From contig NZ_CABVPX010000036.1 in assembly GCF_902499125.1 (NCBI RefSeq), positions 23,637 through 87,636 on the forward strand: 64,000 nucleotides of DNA, given 5' to 3'. This DNA comes from Burkholderia arboris. GTDB taxonomy: Bacteria; Pseudomonadota; Gammaproteobacteria; Burkholderiales; Burkholderiaceae. The notes below the pieces were generated by a model, which saw only the letters and a list, made by a program, of their open reading frames with translations, searched no databases and had not been told where the DNA came from. Of this stretch, positions 8,682 through 17,630 are shown one piece after another. Position numbers and translations under genes: made by a program. The first letter of the stretch is position 1. Each line of letters begins with the position of its first letter.

Positions 8682-10028
8682 TTGAGTACGCCAGCCACCG
8701 ACGACTGGGTCGCGCGCAGCCTGCGCGCGGTCTGGCATCCCTGCACCCAGATGAAGCATCACGAGCGCCTGCCGCTCGTCCCCGTCGCGCGCGGCGCGGG
8801 CGTGTGGCTGTACGACCGTGACGGCCGCCGCTACTTCGACGCGATCAGCTCGTGGTGGGTCAACCTGTTCGGCCATGCGAACCCGGACATCAACGCGGCG
8901 CTGAAGGACCAGCTCGACACGCTCGAGCACGCGATGCTCGCCGGCTGCACGCACGAGCCCGCGATCGAGCTCGGCGAGCGGCTGCACGCGCTCACCGCGC
9001 GCAACCTCGGCCATGCGTTCTTCGCGTCGGACGGCGCATCGGCCGTCGAGATCGCGCTGAAGATGAGCTTCCACGCGTGGCGCAACCGCGGCCGCGCGAA
9101 CAAGCAGGAATTCGTCTGCGTCGCGAACAGCTATCACGGCGAGACGATCGGCGCGCTCGGCGTGACCGACGTCGCGCTGTTCAAGGATGCGTACGACCCG
9201 CTGATCCGCCATGCGCACGTCGTCGCGTCGCCCGATGCGCGCGGCGCGCTGCCGGGCGAGACGGCTGCCGACGTCGCGGGCCGCGCGCTCGCGGACGTGC
9301 GGCGCCTGTTCGCCGAACGCGGCGACCGGATCGCCGCGCTGATCGTCGAGCCGCTCGTGCAGTGCGCGGCCGGCATGGCGATGCATGATCCGTCGTACGT
9401 GCGCGGGCTGCGCGCGCTGTGCGACGAATTCGGCGTGCACCTGATCGCCGACGAGATCGCGGTCGGCTGCGGCCGCACCGGCACCTTCTTCGCCTGCGAG
9501 CAGGCCGGCGTCTGGCCCGATTTCATGTGCCTGTCGAAAGGCATCAGCGGCGGCTACCTGCCGCTGTCGCTCGTGCTCACGCGCGACGACGTGTTCGCGG
9601 CGTTCTACGACGACGACACGACCCGCGGCTTCCTGCACTCGCATTCGTACACCGGCAACCCGCTCGCGTGCCGCGCGGCGGTCGCGACGCTCGACCTGTT
9701 CGCGCGCGACGACGTGCTCGCGGGCAACGCGCGCAAATCGGCGACGCTGCGCGCCGCGCTTGGCTCCCTCGACGCGCATCCGCAGGTGCGCCACCTGCGC
9801 GAACGCGGCACGCTGTTCGCGTTCGACGTCGCGCTCGACGGCGACGCGGCACGCGGCTTCTCGCGGCGCTTCTTCGAACGCGCGCTGGAGCGCGAGCTGC
9901 TGCTGCGCCCGATCGGCACGACCGTGTACCTGATGCCGCCGTACGTGATGAGCGACGACGACATCGCGTGGCTCGCGCAGCGCACGCGCGACACGCTCGA
10001 CGCGACCCTGGAGGAAATCGGCCGATGA
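8682..10028 (+). CDS. bioA: adenosylmethionine-8-amino-7-oxononanoate aminotransferase
   Basis: BioA converts 8-amino-7-oxononanoate to 7,8-diaminononanoate using S-adenosylmethionine as amino donor, the third enzyme of biotin ring assembly. The 448-residue protein has WHPCTQMK near the N-terminus, the ISSWWVNLFGH block, the PLP aspartate in IADEIAVGCGRTG and the PLP lysine 286 in SKGISGG. The TTG at 8682 is chosen because GGAG lies 5 bases before it at 8673-8676 and the protein then starts where the family does. An ATG at 8649 is the alternative. It heads bioA-bioF-bioD-bioB. Confidence 0.95.
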   Translation: MSTPATDDWVARSLRAVWHPCTQMKHHERLPLVPVARGAGVWLYDRDGRRYFDAISSWWVNLFGHANPDINAALKDQLDTLEHAMLAGCTHEPAIELGERLHALTARNLGHAFFASDGASAVEIALKMSFHAWRNRGRANKQEFVCVANSYHGETIGALGVTDVALFKDAYDPLIRHAHVVASPDARGALPGETAADVAGRALADVRRLFAERGDRIAALIVEPLVQCAAGMAMHDPSYVRGLRALCDEFGVHLIADEIAVGCGRTGTFFACEQAGVWPDFMCLSKGISGGYLPLSLVLTRDDVFAAFYDDDTTRGFLHSHSYTGNPLACRAAVATLDLFARDDVLAGNARKSATLRAALGSLDAHPQVRHLRERGTLFAFDVALDGDAARGFSRRFFERALERELLLRPIGTTVYLMPPYVMSDDDIAWLAQRTRDTLDATLEEIGR

Positions 10029-11209
10029 GCCTGCTCGACACCCTGCAACGCGGCCTCGCCGATCTCGACGCGCAAGGGCTGCGCCGCGTGCGCCGCATCG
10101 CCGACACCGCGTGCGACGCGCGCATGACCGTGAACGGCCGCGAGATCATCGGCTTCGCGAGCAACGACTACCTCGGCCTCGCTGCGCATCCGGCGCTCGT
10201 CGCCGCATTCGCCGAAGGCGCGCGGCGCTACGGCTCCGGTAGCGGCGGCTCGCACCTGCTCGGAGGCCATTCGCGCGCGCACGCGACACTCGAGGACGAA
10301 CTCGCGGGCTTCGCGGGCGGCTTCTCGGATGCCCCGCGCGCGCTGTACTTCAGCACCGGCTACATGGCGAACCTCGCCGCGATGACGGCCCTGGCCGGCA
10401 AGGGCGCGACACTCTTCTCCGACGCGCTGAACCACGCCTCGCTGATCGACGGCATGCGGCTGTCGCGCGCGAACGTGCAGGTCTATCCGCACGCGGATAC
10501 GGCGGCGCTCGCCGCACTGCTCGACGCATCGGATGCCGAAACGAAACTGATCGTCAGCGACACCGTGTTCAGCATGGATGGCGATATCGCGCCGCTCGCC
10601 GAACTCGTCGCGCTGGCCGAACGCCACGGCGCGTGGCTCGTCGTCGACGATGCGCACGGCTTCGGCGTGCTCGGCCCGCAGGGCCGCGGTGCGCTCGCGG
10701 CCGCCGCGCTGCGTTCGCCGCATCTCGTCTACGTCGGCACGCTCGGCAAGGCGGCCGGCGTCGCGGGCGCGTTCGTGATCGCCCATGAAACCGTGATCGA
10801 ATGGCTGATCCAGCGCGCGCGCAGCTACATCTTCACGACGGCCGCACCGCCGGCCGTCGCGCATGCGGTATCGGCCAGCCTGAAGGTGATCGCGGGCGAC
10901 GAAGGCGACGCACGACGCACGCACCTCGCCGCCCTGATCGAACGCACCCGCGCGCTGCTGCGCAACACGCGCTGGCGACCGGTCGATTCGCACACGGCCG
11001 TGCAGCCGCTCGTGATCGGCAGCAACGACGCGACGCTCACCGCGATGCGCGCGCTCGACGCGCACGGCCTGTGGGTACCCGCGATCCGGCCGCCGACGGT
11101 ACCCGCCGGCACGTCACGGCTGCGCGTGTCGCTGTCGGCCGCGCATTCGTTCGACGATCTTGCGCGGCTCGAAGCCGCGTTGCTGGCAGCAAGCAAGGAC
11201 GCAGCATGA
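10025..11209 (+). CDS. bioF: 8-amino-7-oxononanoate synthase
   Basis: BioF condenses pimeloyl-ACP or -CoA with alanine, a PLP-dependent decarboxylating reaction. The 394-residue protein shows FASNDYLGL at residues 44-52, the glycine-rich GSGSGGSHLLGG loop, the PLP-contacting DDAHGFG at 208-214 and the Schiff-base Lys242 in GTLGKAAG. Its ATG overlaps the bioA stop in ATGA, implying translational coupling. All expected catalytic residues are present. Confidence 0.96.
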   Translation: MSLLDTLQRGLADLDAQGLRRVRRIADTACDARMTVNGREIIGFASNDYLGLAAHPALVAAFAEGARRYGSGSGGSHLLGGHSRAHATLEDELAGFAGGFSDAPRALYFSTGYMANLAAMTALAGKGATLFSDALNHASLIDGMRLSRANVQVYPHADTAALAALLDASDAETKLIVSDTVFSMDGDIAPLAELVALAERHGAWLVVDDAHGFGVLGPQGRGALAAAALRSPHLVYVGTLGKAAGVAGAFVIAHETVIEWLIQRARSYIFTTAAPPAVAHAVSASLKVIAGDEGDARRTHLAALIERTRALLRNTRWRPVDSHTAVQPLVIGSNDATLTAMRALDAHGLWVPAIRPPTVPAGTSRLRVSLSAAHSFDDLARLEAALLAASKDAA

Positions 11210-11925
11210 CGGCCCCCCTTTCCCTTTTCGTCACCGGCACCGACACCGAAATCGGCAAGACCTTCGTGTCGGCCGCGATGCTGCACGGGTTTGCGCGGCA
11301 CGGCCTGCGTGCGGCCGCACTGAAGCCCGTCGCGGCCGGCGCGTACGAACGCGACGGCATCTGGCGCAACGAGGACGCCGACCAGCTCGATGCCGCCGCG
11401 AACGTCGTGCTGCCGCCCGAGCTGCGCACGCCGTTCCTGCTGAAAGCACCGGCCGCGCCGCATATCGTCGCCGCGCAGGAAGGCGTGACGCTCGACATCG
11501 ACACGATCGTCGCGTGCCATCGCGAAGCGCTCACGCGCGCGGATATCGTCGTCGTCGAAGGCGCCGGCGGCTTCCGCGTGCCGATGAACGACACGCAGGA
11601 CATGGCCGATCTTGCCGTCGCGCTCGGCGTGCCGGTCGTGCTCGTGGTCGGCGTGCGGCTCGGCTGCATCAACCACGCGCTGCTCACCGCCGACGCGATT
11701 GCCGCACGCGGCCTCAAGCTCGCAGGCTGGGTTGCGAACCACGTCGACGCGGCCATGTCGTTCCCCGACGAGAACATCGCAACGATGCGCGACTGGCTCG
11801 CGCGCGAGCACGGCGCGCCGCTGCTCGGCCGCATTCCGTACATGAGCCCGGCCGCCCCCGAATCCGCCGCGGCGATGCTCGACATCGCCGCGCTCGTCGA
11901 GACGCTGCGCACCGCGCAGCATTGA
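11206..11925 (+). CDS. bioD: dethiobiotin synthetase
   Basis: BioD closes the ureido ring of dethiobiotin from diaminononanoate, CO2 and ATP. The 239-residue protein has the P-loop GTDTEIGKT at residues 11-19, the substrate lysine in LKPVAAG, and the conserved VVVEGAGGF segment. It overlaps bioF by ATGA and is followed 41 bp later by bioB. Length is normal for the family. Confidence 0.96.
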   Translation: MTAPLSLFVTGTDTEIGKTFVSAAMLHGFARHGLRAAALKPVAAGAYERDGIWRNEDADQLDAAANVVLPPELRTPFLLKAPAAPHIVAAQEGVTLDIDTIVACHREALTRADIVVVEGAGGFRVPMNDTQDMADLAVALGVPVVLVVGVRLGCINHALLTADAIAARGLKLAGWVANHVDAAMSFPDENIATMRDWLAREHGAPLLGRIPYMSPAAPESAAAMLDIAALVETLRTAQH

Positions 11926-11966
11926 CCCAACCGATCCCCCAATCCCGCCCAGGACAGGAAAACGAA

Positions 11967-12986
11967 ATGACCCAAGCCCAGACCGCCGCCGTGCAACCCG
12001 ACGCGATTCCCGTGGCTGCACCGGCCTCGCAGCGCTGGCGCGTCGCCGACGTCGTCGCGCTGTTCGCACTGCCGTTCAACGACCTGCTCTTCCGCGCGCA
12101 GCAGGTGCATCGCGAGCACTTCGACGCGAACGCAGTGCAGCTGTCGACGCTGCTGTCGATCAAGACGGGCGGCTGCGAGGAAGACTGCGGCTACTGCTCG
12201 CAGTCGTCGCATCACGACACGGGCCTGAAGGCCGAGAAGCTGATGGACGTCGACGCGGTGCTCGATGCCGCGCGCGCGGCGAAGGCGAACGGCGCGAGCC
12301 GCTTCTGCATGGGCGCCGCGTGGCGCAACCCGAAGGAGCGCCACATGCCGGCGCTGACCGAGATGGTGCGCGGCGTGAAGGAGCTCGGCCTCGAGACCTG
12401 CATGACGCTCGGCATGCTCGAGGACGAACAGGCACAGGAACTCGCGAACGCGGGCCTCGACTACTACAACCACAACCTCGACACGTCGCCGGAGTTCTAC
12501 GGCCAGGTGATCTCCACGCGCACGTACCAGGACCGCCTCGACACGCTCGACCGCGTGCGCGACGCCGGCATCAACGTGTGCTGCGGCGGCATCATCGGGA
12601 TGGGCGAATCGCGCCGCGAGCGCGCGGGCCTGATCTCGCAGCTCGCGAACCTGAACCCGTATCCGGATTCGGTGCCGATCAACAACCTCGTCGCGATCGA
12701 AGGCACGCCGCTCGAAGGCACCGCGCCGCTCGACCCGTTCGAGTTCGTGCGTACGATTGCAGTCGCGCGCATCACGATGCCGAAGGCCGTCGTGCGCCTG
12801 TCGGCCGGCCGCGAGCAGCTCGACGACGGGCTGCAGGCGATGTGCTTCCTCGCCGGCGCGAACTCGATGTTCTACGGCGACCAGCTGCTGACGACCAGCA
12901 ATCCGCAATCGCAGAAGGACCGCGCGCTGTTCGAGCGCCTCGGCATCCGCTCGAGCGACGCGGACGCGATGTCGGCCAGCGCGTAA
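11967..12986 (+). CDS. bioB: biotin synthase
   Basis: BioB is the radical-SAM enzyme that inserts sulfur into dethiobiotin. The 339-residue protein has the radical SAM cluster cysteines Cys70, Cys74 and Cys77 in GGCEEDCGYC. It also has the conserved cysteines and YYNHNLDT segment that hold the second, sacrificial iron-sulfur cluster. An AGGA ribosome site lies just upstream. It is the last gene of the biotin operon and is followed immediately by a terminator. Confidence 0.97.
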   Translation: MTQAQTAAVQPDAIPVAAPASQRWRVADVVALFALPFNDLLFRAQQVHREHFDANAVQLSTLLSIKTGGCEEDCGYCSQSSHHDTGLKAEKLMDVDAVLDAARAAKANGASRFCMGAAWRNPKERHMPALTEMVRGVKELGLETCMTLGMLEDEQAQELANAGLDYYNHNLDTSPEFYGQVISTRTYQDRLDTLDRVRDAGINVCCGGIIGMGESRRERAGLISQLANLNPYPDSVPINNLVAIEGTPLEGTAPLDPFEFVRTIAVARITMPKAVVRLSAGREQLDDGLQAMCFLAGANSMFYGDQLLTTSNPQSQKDRALFERLGIRSSDADAMSASA

Positions 12987-13020
12987 GCGCCACGCATGGC
13001 GGATTCGTCCGCCATACACA

Positions 13021-13050
13021 AAAAAAGCCGGGATGCGTCCCGGCTTTTTT
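13021..13050. terminator. bidirectional Rho-independent terminator
   Basis: A perfect GC stem, GCCGGGA/TCCCGGC with a four-base TGCG loop, is flanked by A6 on the left and T6 on the right. It lies 35 bp after bioB and 20 bp before the end of the convergent LysR gene, so it can stop transcription from both sides. Confidence 0.9.
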
Positions 13051-13070
13051 CATGCGCGTTCGCCGCGCGC

Positions 13071-13988
13071 TCAGGTCGCGCCGCCCAGCGCGCGCGGCTC
13101 CATGAACGTGTGCCGGAAGTAATCGCGCACCGCGTGCATCGCGGGGCTCAGCTCGATGTTCTTGCGCCACGCGAGGCCGACGCTCATCGGCGGCACCGGG
13201 TCGCGCAGCACGATCGTCTCGATGCGCCGCCCTTCGAGCGACCACGGGCGATACACCATGTCGGACAGGATCGCGACGCCGCTGCCGTTCGCGACCATGC
13301 TGCGCACGGCCTCGACCGACGACGTGCGCAGGATCACGTTCGGCCGGTACGGCGTCTCGTTCCAGTAGCGCAGCGCCGTCTGTCCGGCCTCGTCGACCGT
13401 CAGCATCACGAACGGCTCGTGCGCGACCTCCGCGAACGTGACGCTCTCGCGCCTGAGCAGCGGATGATGCGCGCCGACCCACAGCCGGCGCACCGAATGG
13501 ATCACCGGCTCCAGCACGAGCTCGGGATTCGACACGTTCGACGTCAGCAGCACGGCCATGTCGTAGCGGCCCGCGATCAGCCCTTCCTCGATCGACTCGC
13601 GGTTCAGCTCGTGCAGGTGGATCGTCAGGCGCGGATAGAGCGTATTCAACCGCAGCACGTGGTGCGGCAGGAAGTAGCCAAGCACCGTGTAGCTCGCGGC
13701 GATCGCGAGCGTGCCGGTCAGCGTGCTTTCGAGGTTCGGGATCCGCATCGCCTCGTCGACCGACGACAGGATCGTGTACGCGTGATTGAGAAAGCGCCGC
13801 CCGGTGTCGGTGAGCGTCACGCCCGCCGGCGTGCGCAGGAACAGCTGCGTGCCGAGGCTGTCCTCCAGCTCCTTGATCGCGCTCGTCACGGCCGACTGCG
13901 AGATCGTGAGCTGGATCGCGGCCTGCGAGATCTGTCCGAGCTCGGCGGTCGCGACGAAGTACTTGAGCTGTCTGAGAGTCAGGGCCAT
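13071..13988 (-). CDS. LysR-family regulator of the 5-oxoproline cluster
   Basis: A 305-residue LysR transcription factor. The winged helix-turn-helix occupies the first 60 residues (MALTLRQLKYFV, then ISQSAVTSAIKELE), followed by the substrate-binding-like effector domain. The start at 13988 matches the family; an ATG at 14012 would add eight residues. It is transcribed away from pxpA across about 260 bp containing a palindrome, the usual arrangement for a LysR regulator controlling its divergent neighbour. The inducer is unknown, 5-oxoproline being the obvious candidate. Confidence 0.88.
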   Translation of the reverse strand: MALTLRQLKYFVATAELGQISQAAIQLTISQSAVTSAIKELEDSLGTQLFLRTPAGVTLTDTGRRFLNHAYTILSSVDEAMRIPNLESTLTGTLAIAASYTVLGYFLPHHVLRLNTLYPRLTIHLHELNRESIEEGLIAGRYDMAVLLTSNVSNPELVLEPVIHSVRRLWVGAHHPLLRRESVTFAEVAHEPFVMLTVDEAGQTALRYWNETPYRPNVILRTSSVEAVRSMVANGSGVAILSDMVYRPWSLEGRRIETIVLRDPVPPMSVGLAWRKNIELSPAMHAVRDYFRHTFMEPRALGGAT

Positions 13989-14140
13989 GTCCGGTGGAAA
14001 ACTGATGGGCACACGGCAAACATCATATCAACCGCCCCGCCGGCGGCAATCCGTGACCGCCCGCCCTGCGCACACCCGCCTGCGGCGGCGCTGCGCGGCC
14101 GCTTCGCGCGATATCTAAAAAATCGATACGGTCGCATACA

Positions 14141-14156
14141 AAAATAGAACTATTTT
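14141..14156. promoter_or_regulatory. palindromic operator between lysR and pxpA
   Basis: AAAATAG and CTATTTT form perfect 7-bp arms separated by AA. The element sits in an AT-rich patch in the divergent intergenic region about 95 bp before pxpA, where a LysR protein would be expected to bind. A GGAGGA ribosome site for pxpA follows at about 14234. Confidence 0.55.
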
Positions 14157-14248
14157 GACGCACCCCGCACGGCTAACCTGCGTTCAACACGGTTTCGGCC
14201 CGCGCCCCCGGCGCAAACGACACCGGAGAACCTGGAGGAACGATCCGT

Positions 14249-15031
14249 ATGAGGAAGCACAGTGTCGACCTGAATTCCGACATGGGCGAAGGTTTCGGCC
14301 CGTGGACGATCGGCGACGGCGTCGACGAGCAGATCATGCCGCTCATCAGCTCGGCGAACATCGCCACCGGTTTTCACGCCGGCGATCCGAACATCATGGC
14401 GCGCACGGTGCAGCTTGCGCGCGACGCCGGCGTCGGGATCGGCGCGCATCCGGGCTTTCGCGATCTGGTCGGCTTCGGCCGGCGCACGATCACCGAAACG
14501 CCGCAGGCGCTCGTCCACGACATCCTGTACCAGCTCGGCGCGCTGCGCGAGTTCGCGCGGCTCAACGGCGTGAGCCTGCAGCACGTCAAGCCGCACGGTG
14601 CGCTCTACATGCACGCGGCAACCAGCGAAGCGTTCTCCCGGCTGCTGATCGAGACGCTGCAGCGCGTCGACCCCGGCCTGTGGCTGTACTGCATGGAGGC
14701 ATCGGTCACCTATCGCGTTGCCAGGGAGTACGGACAGCCGGTGATCCGCGAGTTCTACGCCGACCGCGACTACGACCGCAGCGGCTCGATCGTGTTCACG
14801 CGCCGCGTGGGCCGCCTCGACCCGCAGCAGGTCGCCGACAAGGTGTTGCGCGCGTGCATCGACGGCAAGGTGCGCACGGTCGACGGCGACGACATCGACA
14901 TCGATTTCGATTCGGTCTGCATCCACAGCGACACGCCGGGCGCGCTCGACCTCGTCCGCGACACGCGCGATGCGCTGGTCCGCGAAGGCATCCGGACCGC
15001 GGGCCCGCGACCGCTCGCCGCCCATCACTGA
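14249..15031 (+). CDS. pxpA: 5-oxoprolinase subunit A (LamB/YcsF family)
   Basis: PxpA is one of three subunits of the bacterial ATP-dependent 5-oxoprolinase, which opens 5-oxoproline (pyroglutamate) to glutamate. The 260-residue protein begins with the diagnostic DLNSDMGEGFG and carries GFHAGDP, GAHPGFRD and VKPHGALY, the polar residues of the YcsF barrel. It heads a same-strand cluster with pxpB and pxpC, separated from them by two carboxylase-like genes. Confidence 0.94.
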   Translation: MRKHSVDLNSDMGEGFGPWTIGDGVDEQIMPLISSANIATGFHAGDPNIMARTVQLARDAGVGIGAHPGFRDLVGFGRRTITETPQALVHDILYQLGALREFARLNGVSLQHVKPHGALYMHAATSEAFSRLLIETLQRVDPGLWLYCMEASVTYRVAREYGQPVIREFYADRDYDRSGSIVFTRRVGRLDPQQVADKVLRACIDGKVRTVDGDDIDIDFDSVCIHSDTPGALDLVRDTRDALVREGIRTAGPRPLAAHH

Positions 15032-15053
15032 ACCCGATTCAAGGAGACGCCAG

Positions 15054-15296
15054 ATGGCATTGCACGATATCGTCAGCCCGTTGCCGGGCACGTTCTACCG
15101 GCGCCCGTCGCCCGATGCGGCCTACTACGTCGCGGTCGATGCGACGGTCGCCGCGGGCGCCGTGGTCGGCCTCGTCGAAGTGATGAAGCAGTTCACCGAG
15201 ATCGAAGCCGAAGCGGCCGGCCGCGTGGTCGAGCTGCTCGTCGAGGACGGCGAACCGGTCGACGCGGGCCAGGTCCTGATGCGGATCGAGGGGTGA
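15054..15296 (+). CDS. small biotin/lipoyl carrier protein
   Basis: An 80-residue carrier domain like the C-terminal part of the biotin carboxyl carrier protein. The attachment lysine is Lys45 in EVMKQF, a variant of the EAMKM consensus. It lacks the N-terminal arm and linker of housekeeping AccB, so it is a free-standing carrier. It starts 22 bp after pxpA behind an AGGAG site and precedes a matching biotin carboxylase by 4 bp. Biotinylation is inferred from the motif. Confidence 0.88.
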   Translation: MALHDIVSPLPGTFYRRPSPDAAYYVAVDATVAAGAVVGLVEVMKQFTEIEAEAAGRVVELLVEDGEPVDAGQVLMRIEG

Positions 15297-15300
15297 CGCG

Positions 15301-16758
15301 ATGAAGCCGGCCACCTCCCCCGACACGTTCTATCGCCCGTCGCGGATCAAGACCGTGCTGGTCGCGAATCGCGGCGAGATCGCGGTGCGCGTGATCCGCG
15401 CGGCGCGCGAGCTCGGCATGCGCGCGGTCGCCGTGGTCAGCGACGCCGACCGCGACAGCCTCGCCGCACGCATGGCCGACGAGGCGATCCACATCGGCTC
15501 GTCGCATGCAGCGAAAAGCTATCTGAATCCCGCCGCGATCCTCGACGCCGCGCGGCAATGCGGCGCGGACGCGATCCATCCCGGCTACGGCTTCCTGTCC
15601 GAAAATGCCGCGTTCGCCGCGCAGGTCGAGGCGGCCGGGCTGATCTTCGTCGGACCGGACTCGCAGGTCATTGCGACGATGGGCGACAAGGCGCGCGCCC
15701 GCGACACCGCGCGGCGCGCCAACGTGCCGACGGTGCCCGGCAGCGACGGCGTCGTGCAATCGCTCGACGAGGCCCGTGCGGTCGCCGCGCGCATCGGCTA
15801 TCCGATCATGATCAAGGCGGCCGCGGGCGGCGGCGGGCGCGGCATCCGCGTCGCGCACGACGCCGCGCAGCTCGACGCCGAACTGCCGCTCGCGCAGCGC
15901 GAAGCGCAGGCTGCGTTCGGCGACGGCGGAGTCTATCTCGAGCGCTTCATCGCACGGGCGCGGCACATCGAGGTGCAGGTGCTCGGCGACGGCCGCGACG
16001 TCGTCCATCTGTTCGAGCGCGAATGCTCGCTGCAGCGGCGCCGCCAGAAGATCCTCGAGGAAGCGCCGTCGCCGTCGCTCACGCCGGCGCAGCGCGACGC
16101 GCTGTGCACGTCGGCCACGCGCCTCGCGCGCGAAGTCGGCTATCGCAGCGCGGGCACGCTCGAATACCTGTTCGACGACGCGCGCGGCGAGTTCTACTTC
16201 ATCGAGATGAACACGCGCATCCAGGTCGAGCATCCGGTCACGGAGGCGATCACCGGCATCGATCTCGTGCGCGAGACGCTGCGCATCGCCGACGGCGAGC
16301 CGCTGCGGTTCGCGCAGCCGGACATCGCGATGCGCGGCGCGGCGCTCGAATGCCGGATCAACGCGGAAGATCCGCTGCAGGATTTCCGCCCGAATCCCGG
16401 CCGGATCGACGCACTGGTGTGGCCGACCGGCCCCGGCGTGCGCATCGATTCGCTGCTCTATCCGGGCTACGTCGTGCCGCCGTTCTACGATTCGCTGCTC
16501 GCGAAGCTGATCGTGCACGACGAGAGCCGCGCGGCCGCGCTGCGGCGCCTGTCGCGCGCGCTCGGCGAACTGCACGTCGGCGGCCTGAAGACGACCGCGC
16601 CGCTGCACGTCGCGCTGCTCGCGGACGACGACGTGCGCGCGGGCCGCTATCACACGAATTTTCTCGAAGCATGGATGCCGCAATGGCGCGAGGCCGCGAC
16701 GGCCGCCGCCCGGCAGCACGCAACCGCGGACGCCGCGCGCGTCGGGGAGGCCCTGTGA
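15301..16758 (+). CDS. biotin carboxylase-type subunit in pxp cluster
   Basis: A 485-residue biotin carboxylase, the ATP-grasp component that carboxylates carrier-bound biotin. It has the N-terminal VLVANRGEIAVRVIRA, the glycine-rich ATP loop KAAAGGGGRG, and the catalytic EMNTRIQVEHPVTE block. It is slightly longer than housekeeping AccC and has a basic, alanine-rich C-terminal tail. Its GTGA overlap with pxpB ties it to 5-oxoproline genes rather than to fatty acid synthesis. No carboxyltransferase gene is adjacent, so its acceptor substrate is unknown. Confidence 0.92.
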   Translation: MKPATSPDTFYRPSRIKTVLVANRGEIAVRVIRAARELGMRAVAVVSDADRDSLAARMADEAIHIGSSHAAKSYLNPAAILDAARQCGADAIHPGYGFLSENAAFAAQVEAAGLIFVGPDSQVIATMGDKARARDTARRANVPTVPGSDGVVQSLDEARAVAARIGYPIMIKAAAGGGGRGIRVAHDAAQLDAELPLAQREAQAAFGDGGVYLERFIARARHIEVQVLGDGRDVVHLFERECSLQRRRQKILEEAPSPSLTPAQRDALCTSATRLAREVGYRSAGTLEYLFDDARGEFYFIEMNTRIQVEHPVTEAITGIDLVRETLRIADGEPLRFAQPDIAMRGAALECRINAEDPLQDFRPNPGRIDALVWPTGPGVRIDSLLYPGYVVPPFYDSLLAKLIVHDESRAAALRRLSRALGELHVGGLKTTAPLHVALLADDDVRAGRYHTNFLEAWMPQWREAATAAARQHATADAARVGEAL

Positions 16759-17630
16759 CGACCCGTTATACGTTCGGCGGCGACGAGTTCGTGTTCGTCG
16801 AGATCAGCGAGGCGATGTCGCTCGACGCCTTCTTCAAGGGCACGGCGATCACGCGCGAGCTGCAGCGGCGCGCGGTGCCGGGCATCACCGAAATCTGCCC
16901 GGCGAACGCGTCCTACCAGGTGCGCTACGACCCGGACGTGATCGAGCCCGACGCGCTCGTCGCGCTGCTGAAGGCGATCGAGGCCGAGGTCGGCGACGCG
17001 CCGCTCGAACTCGACACGCGCATCGTCGAGGTGCCGGTGCTCTACAACGACCCGTGGACGCACGAGACGCTGATGCGGTTTCGCGAGCGTCACCAGGACC
17101 CGTCGTCGACCGATCTCGAATACGCGGCGCGGATCAACGGCAAGCGCGACGTCGACGACTTCATCGCCGCGCACTCGGGTTCGCCGTGGTTCGTGTCGAT
17201 GGTCGGCTTCGTCGCGGGCCTGCCGTTCATGTACCAGATGGTCGAGCGCGAACGGCAGCTCGAAGTGCCGAAATACCTGCGGCCGCGCACCGACACGCCG
17301 AAGCTGACGGTCGGCCACGGCGGCTGCTTCGGCTGCATCTATTCGGTGCGCGGCGCGGGCGGCTACCAGATGTTCGGCGTGACGCCGGCGCCGATCTTCG
17401 ATCCCGCGCAACGGCTCGACTACCTGCACGATTTCATGGTGTTCTTCCGGCCCGGCGACATCGTGAAGTTCCAGCCGATCGATCGCGACGCATACGACGC
17501 GGCAGTGGCGGCCGTCGAGGCCGGCACGTTCTCGCTGCGCGTGCGCCCGGTGAAATTCTCGCTCGACGCGTTCCTGCGCGATCCCGATGCGGTCAACCGT
17601 TCTCTCGTCGAGGTGCTGCATGCCAGCTGA
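16755..17630 (+). CDS. pxpB: 5-oxoprolinase subunit B (KipI family)
   Basis: PxpB is the KipI/allophanate-hydrolase-subunit-1-like partner of 5-oxoprolinase. The 291-residue protein contains the conserved PGITEICPANASYQVRYD segment, the VPVLYNDPW block and the late GGCFGCIYSVRGAGGYQ motif. The GTG start at 16755 overlaps the biotin carboxylase stop. It overlaps pxpC by 11 bp, indicating coupled translation of the B and C subunits. Confidence 0.93.
   Translation: MTTRYTFGGDEFVFVEISEAMSLDAFFKGTAITRELQRRAVPGITEICPANASYQVRYDPDVIEPDALVALLKAIEAEVGDAPLELDTRIVEVPVLYNDPWTHETLMRFRERHQDPSSTDLEYAARINGKRDVDDFIAAHSGSPWFVSMVGFVAGLPFMYQMVERERQLEVPKYLRPRTDTPKLTVGHGGCFGCIYSVRGAGGYQMFGVTPAPIFDPAQRLDYLHDFMVFFRPGDIVKFQPIDRDAYDAAVAAVEAGTFSLRVRPVKFSLDAFLRDPDAVNRSLVEVLHAS

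Noticed and set aside
8540..8682. BirA biotin operator before bioA
   Set aside because: Only a short GGTT-TGT-AACC palindrome is present; the two long arms of a BirA operator are missing.
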